Of a stretch of DNA of 64,000 nucleotides, positions 48,001 through 55,200 are shown one piece after another (the first letter of the stretch is position 1; every line of letters begins with the position of its first letter). Location of the stretch: NCBI GenBank assembly GCA_002841625.1, contig PHAG01000006.1, positions 62,001-126,000 on the forward strand, written 5' to 3'. A model generated the notes under the pieces. That model was not told where the DNA came from. It worked only from the letters and a program-made list of their open reading frames with translations, and ran no database searches. Source of the DNA: Firmicutes bacterium HGW-Firmicutes-1 (GTDB taxonomy: Bacteria; Bacillota; Clostridia; Lachnospirales; Vallitaleaceae). The translations under genes and the position numbers were made by a program.

Positions 48001-51000
48001 ATGGAAGCAAGAATTAGTAAAAAAGTAAAAATGGTGCATATTCACGCGAGTATAAACGATAATATTGAACCACATTATAGAAGTGTTAGTGGTCTAGCAA
48101 AGACTGTTGGAATTGAAAACCCTAATTTGAATATTAAAACTGTTGAAGTGCAAAATCCATTTGAAACCTTTGACAGAGCCGTTGCAGAACTTGCTGCTGG
48201 ACAAGAAGATGGGGAAGTTCGTTATGAAAATGGATTAAGACTAGTTAGAAGATATAAAAAATTGGAGCTAGATATTTTTAATAAGGAAAAAGAAATTCCT
48301 GTAATAGATCATGGAGTTTATCTGATTACTGGAGGCGTAGGTGGACTTGGACTAATTTTTGCAGAGTATTTTGCAAAAAGGGCAAAAGTAAAACTAGTAT
48401 TAACTGGAAGATCGGACTTAAGTAATTCTAAGAAAAATAAAATTAAAGAAATTGAGAAGTTAGGTAGTGAAGTCACCTATGTAAAATGTGATATTTCAAA
48501 CAAAGACAAGGTTTCAGAATTAGTCAATGAAGTAAAGAAAAAGTATGGGTGTATAAATGGAATCATTCATGCTGCTGGAGTAATTAAGGATTCATTTATT
48601 TTGAAGAAAACTCTTAAGGAAATGAAAGAGGTAATTTCACCAAAATTATATGGAACTATATGGATTGATGAGTTAACCAAAGACGAAAATCTTGATTTTT
48701 TTGTAGTGTTTTCTTCAATAGCCGCGGTAACCGGTAATATAGGACAAAGTGATTATGCATATGCAAATTCATTTTTAGATAATTATGCTCAACTAAGAGA
48801 AGTTAGGAGAGTCAAAAATCAAAGAAGCGGAATTACGATCTCTATCAACTGGCCGTTATGGAAAGATGGTGGAATGAAGATGGATGAAAGCTTGATAAAA
48901 ATGATGGATGAAGAATATGGATTTTTACCAATTACGAATAATACAGGTATAAATGCTTTTGAAGCTGCGTTAAAATACAGCGTTCCTAATATGATCGTTG
49001 TTAAGGGAGAAGAAAGTAGAGTAAGAAGTGTATTTGAACGTATAGAAAAGGACGAGCCCGTTCCTAAGGAATTTGAAGTTATTGAAAGCTCGAGTAACAA
49101 TACTATAGATTTAACAAGTAAAGTGGAAAAACAACTAAAACTTATTTTGTCTAAGGAAATCAATTTACCAGTAGAAAGAATAAGTGTTCAAGAGCCGTTT
49201 GAAAAGTATGGAATTGATTCGATTATGATCGTTAGTCTAAATAGAGTGCTTGAAAATCACTTTGGTAAGATATCTAAAACACTTTTGTTTGAATATAAAA
49301 ACGTGAAAGAGCTTGCAAAGTATTTTGCTGAAAATCACAGGGATAAATTCATTAAACTTGAGTTTGAGCTTGAGGGTAAAGAAACAAAAGAAGCAATAAT
49401 TAAGCGAACCAACAGAGAAGTAGAGCAAGTAAGTTTGAATAAATCGAGATTTTTTAATAAAAGTATAAATCCTTCTGAGGATAGTTTTTATAAGGACGGA
49501 GATATTGCAATTATAGGCGTAAGTGGACGATATCCAATGGCCAATAATCTTGAGGAGTTTTGGAAAAATCTTAAGGCGGGTAAGGACTGCGTTACTGAAA
49601 TTCCAGAGGAAAGATGGGATAAAGACATCTATTTTGACCCTGATAAAAATGCAAAGGGTAAGAGCTATAGTAAATGGGGAGGTTTTATTGAGAATGTAGA
49701 CAAATTTGATCCAATGTTCTTTAATATTTCTCCAAAAGAAGCAGAATTTATGGATCCACAGGAAAGGATTTTTCTAGAGACAGTATGGCATACAATTGAA
49801 GATGCTGGATATACAAGAGCAGCTTTAGAAGAAGAAAAAGTGGGTGTATTTGCAGGGGTTATGTATAATCATTATCCAATGTTTGCTGCGGAAGAATCCT
49901 TAAAGGGCAATGTGATTGCAGTAAACTCATCTTATGCATCAATAGCGAATAGAGTTTCTTATTATTTGAATTTACGAGGACCTAGCATTGCACTAGATAC
50001 GATGTGTTCATCTTCTATTACAGCAGTTCATTTGGCCTGTGAAAGTATCAAAAGAGGGGAAAGCGATCTGGCAATTGCAGGAGGAGTAAACGTTACCATT
50101 CATCCAAATAAATATATTCTTTTAAGTCAAGGTAAGTTTGCGGCAAGTGATGGTAAGTGTAAGAGCTTTGGAGAGAGTGGAGATGGATATGTTCCAGGGG
50201 AAGGAGTAGGTGCCCTACTGTTAAAACCTTTAGAAAAGGCAATTGCTGATGGAGATAAAATATATTCAGTTATTAAAGGAAGTTCTCTCAATCATGGTGG
50301 AAAGACGAATGGATACTCTGTTCCGAGTCCTAAGGCGCAAGGGGATTTGATTTTAGATGCATTTAAACGTGCAAAAGTAGATCCTAGAACAATTAGTTAT
50401 TTAGAAGCTCATGGTACTGGAACATCTTTGGGAGATCCTATTGAGATTGCAGGTTTGGTGAAAGCCTTTCATGAGTTTACAAATGAAAAACAATTTTGCT
50501 CAATTGGCTCAGCAAAATCTAATATTGGACATTTAGAATCAGCAGCTGGAATTGCTGGAATATCAAAGGTACTTTTACAGATGAAATATAAACAATTAGT
50601 ACCATCAATTCATTCAAAGACAATGAATCCTAATATTGACTTTGAGGAATCACCTTTCTACGTACAACACGAGGTAGAAGAATGGAAAAATCCAGTGATT
50701 GATGGAAAGAAATATCCAAGACGTGCGGGTATAAGTTCCTTTGGAGCAGGTGGTTCAAACGCGCATATTATTTTAGAAGAATACGAAGCTGCTAAAACGA
50801 ATTGGATTAGCCAGGAGCCTCAATTAATATTGATTTCTGCAAGGGATGAAGAGAGATTAAATGCATATCTTCAAGATATCATAAAGTACTTAGATGAAAA
50901 AACATTACTAGAAAATACTTCACTAAGCGATATCGCCTACACCTTACAGGTTGGTAGAGAAAGCATGGAAGAAAGAATTGGAATAGTTGCAGCAACTATA

Positions 51001-52293
51001 GAAGATTTGATTTCAAAATTAAGAAAAGGGTATAATGGAGAGTTTGATAATAAAGAGATAATACGTGGCAGTATTAAAAAGAGAAAAGTAAATACCCTTG
51101 ACCACCTTGAAAATAATCAAGAAAGATACCTAGAATTATTCAAAGCAGGGAAGTTGGTTGAATTAGCAGGGGCATGGGTACTAGGAGAAGAAATTAATTG
51201 GAAGGCAATGTATTCTGGTTCTAATGCAAATATTGTTTCTTTACCAGTTTATCCTTTTGCAAGAGAGCGTTACTGGATAGCTGAATCAGAAAAGAGCAGT
51301 AGTAAGATAGATCATAAGCTTGATACCTTAAATCTTCATCCGCTTATTGGTAGAAACACATCAACGCTAAAGGAACAAAAATTCTCAACTATATTCAGTG
51401 GGGAAGAGTTTTGCTTTACTGACCACATCGTTGAGGGTAAGAAAATGCTACCTGGAGCTGCTTATTTAGAGATGGCAAAAGCTGCGGGGGATTTATCAGA
51501 TACTAATAAAGTTGTTAAGATTAAAGATATACTTTGGGCAAAGCCAATTATTATTTCCGATTCTTCAAAGGAAATAAACATTAGTCTAATACCAGAGGAA
51601 GAATATGTTGAATATGAAATAAGTGAAATGGTTGAGGGTAAAGATAAGGTCATTTACTCAAGTGGTAAGCTTGTTTATGATGCCTTAAATGAGAATAAGC
51701 CTATAAATGAGAAGGTTAACATTGGAAGTATTAGAAATAAATTTCATAAATCACTGAAGAAACAAGAGTGTTATGAAGCATTAAACAATTTTGGAATAAA
51801 TTACGGAGCAAGCTTTAAGGTAATTGAAGAACTTTTTATTGGGGATCAGGAAGCGTTAGGAGTTCTTAAACTTCCTAAAGAGGTTCAAAATACTCGCAAG
51901 GAATTCCTTCTTCACCCTTCTATCCTTGATGGCTGTTTTCAAGCTATTATGGGTGTAGGCTATAGCAATAGAGAGGACGATGTTCTTTATTTGCCATTTG
52001 CTGTTGAAGAAATACAAATATTTGAGGAATTTGAAGAGGAATGTTTCGTATATATTGAATTAGTTCATGAAGATAAAAGCTCTAGGAAATACAATATAAG
52101 TTTATTAGATAATCAAGGTAAAGTGCTTGTAAAGATTATTAATTTTACGGTAAAAGCTATTATAAACACCAATAGGACAAAATCTAAGAATGCGGACACA
52201 GATAAGATAATGGAGCTGCTTAACAAATTGTATGCTGGAGAAGTAGAGGTTGCAGCTGTTAAGGACATCATGGAGGTGTTAGCCGATGAGTAA
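35035..52293 (+). CDS. Giant NRPS-trans-AT PKS synthase (loading module to half of module 3)
   Basis: One unbroken frame of about 5,752 residues: FT - half C - A - ACP - ACP - KS - DH - KR - ACP - ACP - KS - (ACP*) - DH - KR - ACP - KS - DH - C-terminal docking tail. No AT domain occurs anywhere, which together with the separate AT-AT-ER protein defines a trans-AT system. No methyltransferase, ER or thioesterase is in the polypeptide. All three KS keep the Cys-His-His triad motifs, and every KR keeps its Ser-Tyr-Asn set. I choose ATG 35035 because GGAGG (35022-35026) is 8 nt upstream; the in-frame TTG 35020 and ATG 35029 overlap or crowd that site. The end overlaps the next synthase gene by 8 nt. 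Domain boundaries given in the module entries are approximate. Confidence 0.95.
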   Translation: MNLGEGNSCYLIGEASLLIKCGDILLNNGFFIKGVISKEGKICEWVRKNDLSIIDPNDDYIKVLKEEPFDFLFSIVNYKVLKKDVLDLPEKMAINFHDAILPRYGGIHATSWALMNDEKFHGITWHIMEEGVDKGNILKQKKVDIDNNETAFSLNLKCYIAAVEAFEELVDELSSNAYNAIPQNLEERTYYAKTKRPENGGVISWPNSAENVDRLVRAMDFGGQPNSLGCVKIFIKGHFYIISKTEIKKSRSNAANEGKVIKINRDSLVVGTTTFDISLKLTTIMGEDLDILEIAHNYELYEGFSLENTEADIEVKLNDLYVTTGKHENYWKKRLLNLEVPIVQDIIRMDDKKEEDFYIKHQIQIPNNFIKYIDSMNKGFNRAEYIFLAVSAFIARIGENQSFDIGFSSEELKLELAGLENKYSNVIPYRVDIMDTESIDDLFSKMTNYFENIKKKKTYAFEMIYRLPELLTESRRGNTFNIPIVVEESRNINESLVDGDLVLLIDKSNMNCCISFKGNKYVKEKTIRLMDRLSIFLNEIAINPNTPIMKINILSIEEHNKIVVEWNNNYVVEYPKEKCTYELIEEQVLKTPDNIAVIYEDSQLTYRELNTKADQLASYLKAQGIEEGKLVGVFMERSIDLLVALIGIWKTDCAYVPLDPIYPKDRLLHMIEDAELPLIITQADLIDRLPETTAKVVQIDLEKAEIFNETNLLVSGKKGRGKKKLSTRDRLAYVIFTSGSTGKPKGVEVTQLGLTNYLWFVVESQGFTEKDKFMALTTICFDISLCELFANLIRGGQVEILPTEMQRDPYLLMEKIENNWATAIQATPATWDMLITVGWEKKLPLKIYCGGEAMSPELAEKLIGRCNELWNIYGPTEATIWSSISHIKTTNITIGHPVYNTQYYVLDKNLNPVPEGTPGELFIGGDGLARGYLNRKDMTDERFISSPFEKEKSERIYKTGDSVRFLPDGDVEWLGRIDNQVKLRGFRIELGEIETVLKQQAEIEKAVVVLREDNAGFKGLYAFISAEKDCEISVNTKVGEKLKDFLPSYMIPGHYIYLNQYPLTMNKKVDRKSLSTMTIDEIKNKYGDKNRNDVDAKEKDVGAKLEAILEAKQEIKQEIKQEIKQATQQNLDIERKSVEDTLKKDLLNLAASVLKVEVDSLDFLTPLGEYGYDSVSFTVLSIKMKEKYKVSISPAIFYSYASLEKLTEYIYKTYQKEVNLLYAHMIDDNIIEKAKEKDLLIEALEVAIAIEENVIHLLMKDLGKLTAQVIKCDVDKIDFTTPLGEYGYDSVSFTVLSIKIKGKLAVTISPAIFYSYSTIEKLSNYIFKTYKEVILKTYSDSMIATDPIIKDNISNISIEKKDTVVQWGTDVHKNTAYYSKNSEKEPIAVIGIGGIMPLSPNMDVFWDNLVNEIDMITEVPKDRWDPNGFYGEDAKAGTSANPIRAGFIEDVDKFDAAFFSISPREAQLMDPQQRLFMETVWKTVEDAGYKPSDLSNSKTGVYVGVVATDYWDLMSQNPFNMDTFTTSGRINCVIANRISYMLNLRGPSATIDTACSSSLVAVHRAVAAMQDGYCDGAIVGGVNVMANPFFHVAIGKKGMLSADGRCKTFDESADGYVRAEGVGAIYLKPLSKAEADGDHIYAIIKSSVENHGGRSNSLTAPSAEAQSELLVEAYEKAGISPDTISYIETHGTGTSLGDPIEINALKDALNKMYQKKGSVSKIGYCGVGSVKTNIGHLEAGAGVAGMLKVLLSFKNGVLPGNINLNQINPYIEIEDSPLYLVRNTKEWTRIIDDSGNMIPRRAGVSSFGFGGSNAHVTLEEYHSRKEVIRDATQPQLIILSARNEGRLKAYGKDMVEFIQKNKDIKEISLLNFAFTLQTGREEMDERLAVIVHSFTELEEKLCKYLDGKNNIENLFTNNIKGSKKRTELLMEGDEGEEFLKNIIKNKKLSKLAQLWIIGVEINWDVIYANCRPKRLPLPTYPFEKVRHWIPETQNNLNNTNRLSSKALHPFIDSNESTLEEQTYKKTLNKYDESIQDHIANNETIFPGVAYLEMARAAGQLANHKGKVVKLQNNVWSKALILKENPIDISISLNPSSQGVEYKISSKGVEGKSIHAQGKIEYKNGYAQEEFLDISLLRAKMQNSLTKDDCYHLFSESGFQYGRTYRSINHLYYNQSEALSQIELPQECKANVENYMLPPALLDGALQSVIVFIGNSFTETGTIYMPFAMGELEILGELPEKCFSYAIQTENQQGTGYSVKKFAIYITDEAGKVLVKMKDFSLRGLTPSTPMKRAIEKSPSMSYMKNSWELSSIEAERAQDTITGNILVFDEGEEVFQGLMTKLNGNSESTVLVKPGLEYKELEGNIFEININNQEDYRKLFSTLLNKEMIPDNVLHLLSKENLICDKEKIMNQLNRSIYSMLYLSRALLELKLRNKTKLVYFLRPESIGLSPQHSAIKGFLKGLEIENSRFSCKTVETLPISSVEMVTLCMNELGTITSTKDKVVRYENGNRFVCKYVDILEDIVKEANSLPIVEEGVYIITGGAGSLGFIFAEYLAKKVKAKLILLGRSALNDEKAKRLKELEALGSEITYLNIDISKVKDVESILKGTRKKFGKINGIIHCAGVTKDSFIFNKTKGEVDAVIAPKVWGTIWLDELTKEDKLDFFVMFSSISSILGNTGQSDYAYANSFMDDYAKMRDVLKGEGKRFGKTLAIGWPFWKDGGMKITAETEKFLTNTLGIYPMEIEEGIKAFEIGLTQKENYFIVLKGYKEKLNALLGISSIWISQPSIRQQDKVVPNMISSGHYEEKPMINMISSRHNEEKPMINMISSGNNKEKINNNMTSNAHIEENIIKALIKMTSQIQKINESDIDAEGDISEFGFDSIAFTEFSNQINQEYDLGVMPSIFFEHQNLNSLGKYLYQEYRETLEKIFNTANTTEVAKVTNVGSVAVSEAIMTYDVPTSLYKKEIGIDLNEPEYKDLEDRYQDNRYQDNRYQDNRNQGNRYQDNSNQDNSDQEKGLLEAVIKELINFTSKVQKLNINDIDAEADISEFGFDSIAFTELSNEINGKYNIGIMPSIFFEYSTLASLAKYLVSDYYEQLKQIHKGHQQKQKVISRTNSLEIKDEKRAVINNEGFLPSFRFKNSFNENSINKNSSTEIVLDEEIIDQNATKTKEAVAIVGMSGVMPQSKDLKEFWGNLEAGKDLITEIPKDRWDWKEIYGDPVSEDNKTNVKWGGFMKEVDKFDPLFFGISPKEAVLMDPQQRIFMENVWRSLEDSGLKPSDISGTKTGVFIGAGAWDYLYLLKENDINIQAQTSSGVSFSILANRVSYLLNLHGPSETIDTACSSSLVALHRAVEQIQNGNCEMAFAGGINVMLNPAIYISLSKAGMLCEDGRCKTFDKAANGYVRGEGCGVLLLKPLSQAIKDKNHIYGVIKGSAVNHGGHANSLTTPNPNAQSELIQKVWRDAQVNPSTITYMETHGTGTSLGDPIEINGLKKAFDHLYQEWDIKEVGKPYCGLGAVKTNIGHLEWGSGVAGVIKVLLAMKYKKLPASINFKEQNPYIKLENSPFYIINETKEWEALIDENNIPIPRRAGVSSFGFGGVNAHIAIEEYEYPETIQIEDNTQEELVLLSAKNEDRLIDYARQMIAFIEDKVVQTTSQDLDYEYISRLVQDEIKLLTAIIIDVNKAEISSFEELEDYGFDLVSLNKLAEDIGNKFEIELSANDIASCSTIENITKYLCNTYYQILAIKFPKNDNSSSSVSEINYNISLADIAYTLRNGREEMDVRLAMVVHNVKELKNKLEQFVNGSEKIEGVSIGNKTDKSKIDFLISGEKGKEFISDLLKDGKLLEVAQLWATGAKIEWSKLYNNELRVPISLPTYPFAKERYWITDYMSNQSGALNRKGIVKKLHPLVDINSSNFYEQRFTTVLNKNEFYLKDHVVDGQSIFPGVAYIEMARAAGQMCGAGRVSKVSDILWAKPIIVDQESKEIHISLLPDGEDVEYEVVSMNEDSSRTVYSQGKLIMDTGEENDAIEFIDIEEITSRCNVKKPGDWIYKTFKEMAFNYGETFQPIKEIFCGENEALARLEVSDSLTEDFDEFILHPALMDGSLQTIIGMNNSGVGGGEIYLPFTMGEVEIIKPLEKECYAYGQMIDEIGKHNSNIRKYNIQITDTRGRVLVKINDFVMRAIVLSEIKKEEEVHYYHSQWSEEDLVIKGNFELQKECILIFDTNEKLYNELLKKAPNNQANIWLVKPGKNYREVGNNIFEISPEKPEDYKALIEMLGKKNQIPDCILHFWSKEKFEGNEASLNRQMDLSVFSTFNLSKALMEARISKKVKMVHIHASINDNIEPHYRSVSGLAKTVGIENPNLNIKTVEVQNPFETFDRAVAELAAGQEDGEVRYENGLRLVRRYKKLELDIFNKEKEIPVIDHGVYLITGGVGGLGLIFAEYFAKRAKVKLVLTGRSDLSNSKKNKIKEIEKLGSEVTYVKCDISNKDKVSELVNEVKKKYGCINGIIHAAGVIKDSFILKKTLKEMKEVISPKLYGTIWIDELTKDENLDFFVVFSSIAAVTGNIGQSDYAYANSFLDNYAQLREVRRVKNQRSGITISINWPLWKDGGMKMDESLIKMMDEEYGFLPITNNTGINAFEAALKYSVPNMIVVKGEESRVRSVFERIEKDEPVPKEFEVIESSSNNTIDLTSKVEKQLKLILSKEINLPVERISVQEPFEKYGIDSIMIVSLNRVLENHFGKISKTLLFEYKNVKELAKYFAENHRDKFIKLEFELEGKETKEAIIKRTNREVEQVSLNKSRFFNKSINPSEDSFYKDGDIAIIGVSGRYPMANNLEEFWKNLKAGKDCVTEIPEERWDKDIYFDPDKNAKGKSYSKWGGFIENVDKFDPMFFNISPKEAEFMDPQERIFLETVWHTIEDAGYTRAALEEEKVGVFAGVMYNHYPMFAAEESLKGNVIAVNSSYASIANRVSYYLNLRGPSIALDTMCSSSITAVHLACESIKRGESDLAIAGGVNVTIHPNKYILLSQGKFAASDGKCKSFGESGDGYVPGEGVGALLLKPLEKAIADGDKIYSVIKGSSLNHGGKTNGYSVPSPKAQGDLILDAFKRAKVDPRTISYLEAHGTGTSLGDPIEIAGLVKAFHEFTNEKQFCSIGSAKSNIGHLESAAGIAGISKVLLQMKYKQLVPSIHSKTMNPNIDFEESPFYVQHEVEEWKNPVIDGKKYPRRAGISSFGAGGSNAHIILEEYEAAKTNWISQEPQLILISARDEERLNAYLQDIIKYLDEKTLLENTSLSDIAYTLQVGRESMEERIGIVAATIEDLISKLRKGYNGEFDNKEIIRGSIKKRKVNTLDHLENNQERYLELFKAGKLVELAGAWVLGEEINWKAMYSGSNANIVSLPVYPFARERYWIAESEKSSSKIDHKLDTLNLHPLIGRNTSTLKEQKFSTIFSGEEFCFTDHIVEGKKMLPGAAYLEMAKAAGDLSDTNKVVKIKDILWAKPIIISDSSKEINISLIPEEEYVEYEISEMVEGKDKVIYSSGKLVYDALNENKPINEKVNIGSIRNKFHKSLKKQECYEALNNFGINYGASFKVIEELFIGDQEALGVLKLPKEVQNTRKEFLLHPSILDGCFQAIMGVGYSNREDDVLYLPFAVEEIQIFEEFEEECFVYIELVHEDKSSRKYNISLLDNQGKVLVKIINFTVKAIINTNRTKSKNADTDKIMELLNKLYAGEVEVAAVKDIMEVLADE
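38374..38412 (+). repeat. Coding tandem repeat, A-ACP1 linker
   Basis: Three 12-bp units CAAGAAATAAAA encode Gln-Glu-Ile-Lys repeats between the A domain and ACP1. Confidence 0.75.
43423..43590 (+). repeat. Coding tandem repeat, 42-bp units, KR1-ACP3 linker
   Basis: Four successive 42-bp (14-residue) units based on NMISSGHYEEKPMI stand between KR1 and ACP3. The first two are nearly identical and the last two are diverging. Confidence 0.85.
43978..44082 (+). repeat. Coding tandem repeat, 15-bp units, ACP3-ACP4 linker
   Basis: Seven 15-bp units of AGATATCAAGATAAT type encode RYQDN repeats between the twin ACPs. The first three units are identical. Confidence 0.92.
44545..49345 (+). other. PKS module 2: KS2-(ACP*)-DH2-KR2-ACP5
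   Basis: KS2 (44545-45860) has Cys3342 in DTACSSS, with HGTGT and NIGHL. Its downstream linker contains an extra ACP-like domain (46015-46270), listed separately. DH2 (46740-47590) has a full HVVDGQSIFP and LMDGSLQ. KR2 (47620-49040) has TGGVGGLG, SSIAA...YAYAN, and AGVIKD. ACP5 (49110-49345) has Ser4729 in KYGIDSIMIVSLNR. Expected output is a second double bond. Confidence 0.9.
46015..46270 (+). other. ACP-like domain without the pantetheine serine, inserted after KS2
   Basis: About 85 residues have the helical pattern of an ACP (ELEDYGFDLVSLNKLAEDIGNKFEIELS, then STIENITKYL). At the GFDS attachment site the Ser codon is replaced by Leu (CTT at 46132-46134). It interrupts the KS-to-DH linker: before it comes LVLLSAKNEDRLIDYARQMIAFIE, and after it comes DIAYTLRNGREEMD, which are contiguous in the other modules. 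Confidence 0.85.
49497..52293 (+). other. PKS module 3, first half: KS3-DH3-docking tail
   Basis: KS3 (49497-50800) has the active site DTMCSSS (Cys4991), HGTGT and NIGHLESAAG. DH3 (51325-52170) has HIVEGKKMLP and ILDGCFQ intact. The polypeptide ends about 40 residues later with a helical tail (DTDKIMELLNKLYAGEVEVAAVKDIMEVL) that should dock to the N-terminus of the next protein, where the KR and ACP of this module lie. Confidence 0.88.
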
Positions 52294-55200
52294 GATTGAT
52301 ATGGATAAGCTTAAAATAATGAATATGATTAAGGATAAAGAAATTACTCCAGAAGAAGGCTTTAAATTGATTAATGGAATAAAGGATAATTCAAAGCTCA
52401 TTACTTATCAAGAAAAATGGATTGAAAAGGATATTGTTATAAAAGAGATGGACATTTCTCTTAAAGATAATACCATTATTTTTGATACGAATAATGAGTT
52501 AATGGAATTAATCAGAGATTATTCTCTTGAAAACAACAGCTCTTCTCAAATAATATTGGTGTTAAAGGGAAGAAGTTACAAGAAAATATCTCCTAATGAA
52601 TACCAAATAAATCCAAATAATCAAAATGATTATTATAAATTAGTAGCTAGTATGAAAGAGGATGGATTAATACCTAAAAATGTTTTGCATTTTTGGTCGA
52701 AAAATGAGCTAAGAAAAGATGAGAAGTATATAAGCGGGTCTTTAAATGAAAGCATTTTCTCATTGTTTTATTTAGTCCAAGAAATGATGAAGCTAAAACT
52801 TGAAGGAAAAATTAATTTATTGTATTTATATAAAGGTGATTTTGTTAAAGTACAGCCACAATATGCGGGAATAGGTGGATTTTTAAAAACCTTAAAAATT
52901 GAAAATCCGACTTTTGAATGCAAATCTATAGGGGTTAAAGAAATACACAACAAGGAAAAGGTTTTTGAGATAATTATAGAGGAATTTAAAGAAATTGGCG
53001 TTGGAGAAACTGAGGTTCATTACGATGAATTCAACAAAAGATATGTTAGAAGTTATAAACCATATGAGAAAGTTGCTAAGAGTGTTCCTACGACAAAACT
53101 AAAAACTGACGGTGTATATATAATCACCGGTGGTGCAGGTGAGATTGGTATGATTTTTGCCAAACATCTTATTAGTCAAGTAAAGTGTAAGGTTATACTA
53201 ACAGGAAGATCAGAACTAAGTGAAGAAAAAAAACAAAGAATAAAAGAAATTGAAAAAGGCGGTTCCGAAATAATCTACCTAAAGGCAGACATTTCAAAAA
53301 AAGATGATGTTGAAAGGGCTATTTTAGAAATTAAGAAAAGATATCAAAAAATAAATGGAATTATTCATTCAGCTGGTGTTTTAAGGGATTCCTTCTTAGT
53401 AAAAAAGACGAAAGAAGAGTTTGATACAGTGGTTGCTTCAAAGGTATTTGGTACCATTTATATCGATGAATATACTGAAAAAGAAAAACTTGATTTTTTC
53501 GTTCTGTTTTCCTCTATTGCAGCGACATTAGGAAATATAGGTCAAGCTGATTATGCATATGCAAATAGTTTTATGGACTACTTTGCTATGAAAAGAGCGG
53601 ATCATGTTTTAAACAATAAACGCTTTGGCAAAACAATATCAATTAATTGGCCCCTTTGGAAAAGTGGAGGCATGGAAATAGATATTGAAACTGTAAATTG
53701 GCTTAAGGAAAATATGGGAATAGCTCCCTTAAGCAATGAAAATGGAATGATTGCTTTTGAAGAAGCATTAGAGGCACCTCTTAATCAATTAGTAGTCTTC
53801 CAAGGTGAAAAAGAAAAGCTTAGGAAAATTTTTTCTGTTGAAGAGAAAGAAATGAAGAAGAAAAATGATTTCAATCAAGGTGAAGACAATATTAATTCAG
53901 AAGTGTTAAGAGATAAAACAACAGAGTATATAAAAGAGATACTATCAGTTGAGACGAAAAGCCCTATTTCAAAAATGAAAGAAGAAGATGACTTCGAAAA
54001 ATTTGGTATAGATTCGGTTATGGTAATGAGCCTAAATAGACAACTAGAAAAGGATTTTGGGGAGCTATCGAAGACGCTATTTTATGAAAATAATACTATA
54101 GGCGAGCTTTCTGGTTATCTTGTCAATCATTATAAGGATAAGGTGGCAGAAAAATTTCAGCCTACTCAAAACCATAAGGATGATGAAGTACTTGTTGATG
54201 AAGAAAAAATTGTTGAAGCAAAAGTCAATGACTTAAAAGCGAATGAACCAAAAGTCAATGAGTCAAAGGAACTTCCGAGACGAAGATTTATCAATTCAAC
54301 AACAGAAAAGTCAGTGGAAACAATAATAAAAGAAAAAAATAGGTCGAGTGAAGAATTAACCGAAGACGATATTGCGATTATTGGTCTTAGTGGTAGATAT
54401 CCAATGGCCTCAAACTTAAAGGAGTTTTGGGAAAATCTAACCCAAGGTAAAGATTGTATTACTGAAATACCAAGGGATAGATGGGATTATAATGACTATT
54501 TTCACCCTGAAAAAGGAAAAAAAGGTAAAAGTTATAGCAAGTGGGGTGGATTTGTTGACGATATTGATAAATTTGATCCTTTGTTTTTCAATATTTCACC
54601 TAGAGAAGCGAAATATATTGATCCCCAAGAGCGCTTGTTTTTACAAACTGCTTGGCATACGCTTGAAGATGGCGGATATACAAGGGCAAGGCTTAGCGAG
54701 GAAAATGTAGGAGTTTTTGTTGGAGTAATGTTTGGGCATTATCAACTATATGGCCCTGAAATGAGCTCATCACACGCTTCAGTAGCGAATAGAGTTTCCT
54801 ATTATTTGAACTTGAATGGACCTAGTATTGGTCTAGATACGATGTGTTCATCTTCATTAACCGCTATTCATCTAGCAGTTGAAAGCATCAGAAGAGGAGA
54901 ATGTGATGCGGCAATAGCAGGTGGAATTAACTTAAGCATTCATCCTAATAAATATATTTTATTAAGCCATAATAATTTCCCGTCAACAGACGGAAAGTGC
55001 AGAAGCTTTGGTGATGGTGGGGATGGATATGTTCCTGGTGAAGGTACTGGAGCTATACTGATTAAGCCGCTTCAGAAAGCTATAGCTCATGGTGATAGAA
55101 TATATGGTGTTCTTAAAGGGAGTGCTATCAATCATGGTGGAAAGACGAATGGATATTCCGTGCCAAGTCCAAAGGCTCAAGCGGCTTTGATTTCTAGCGT

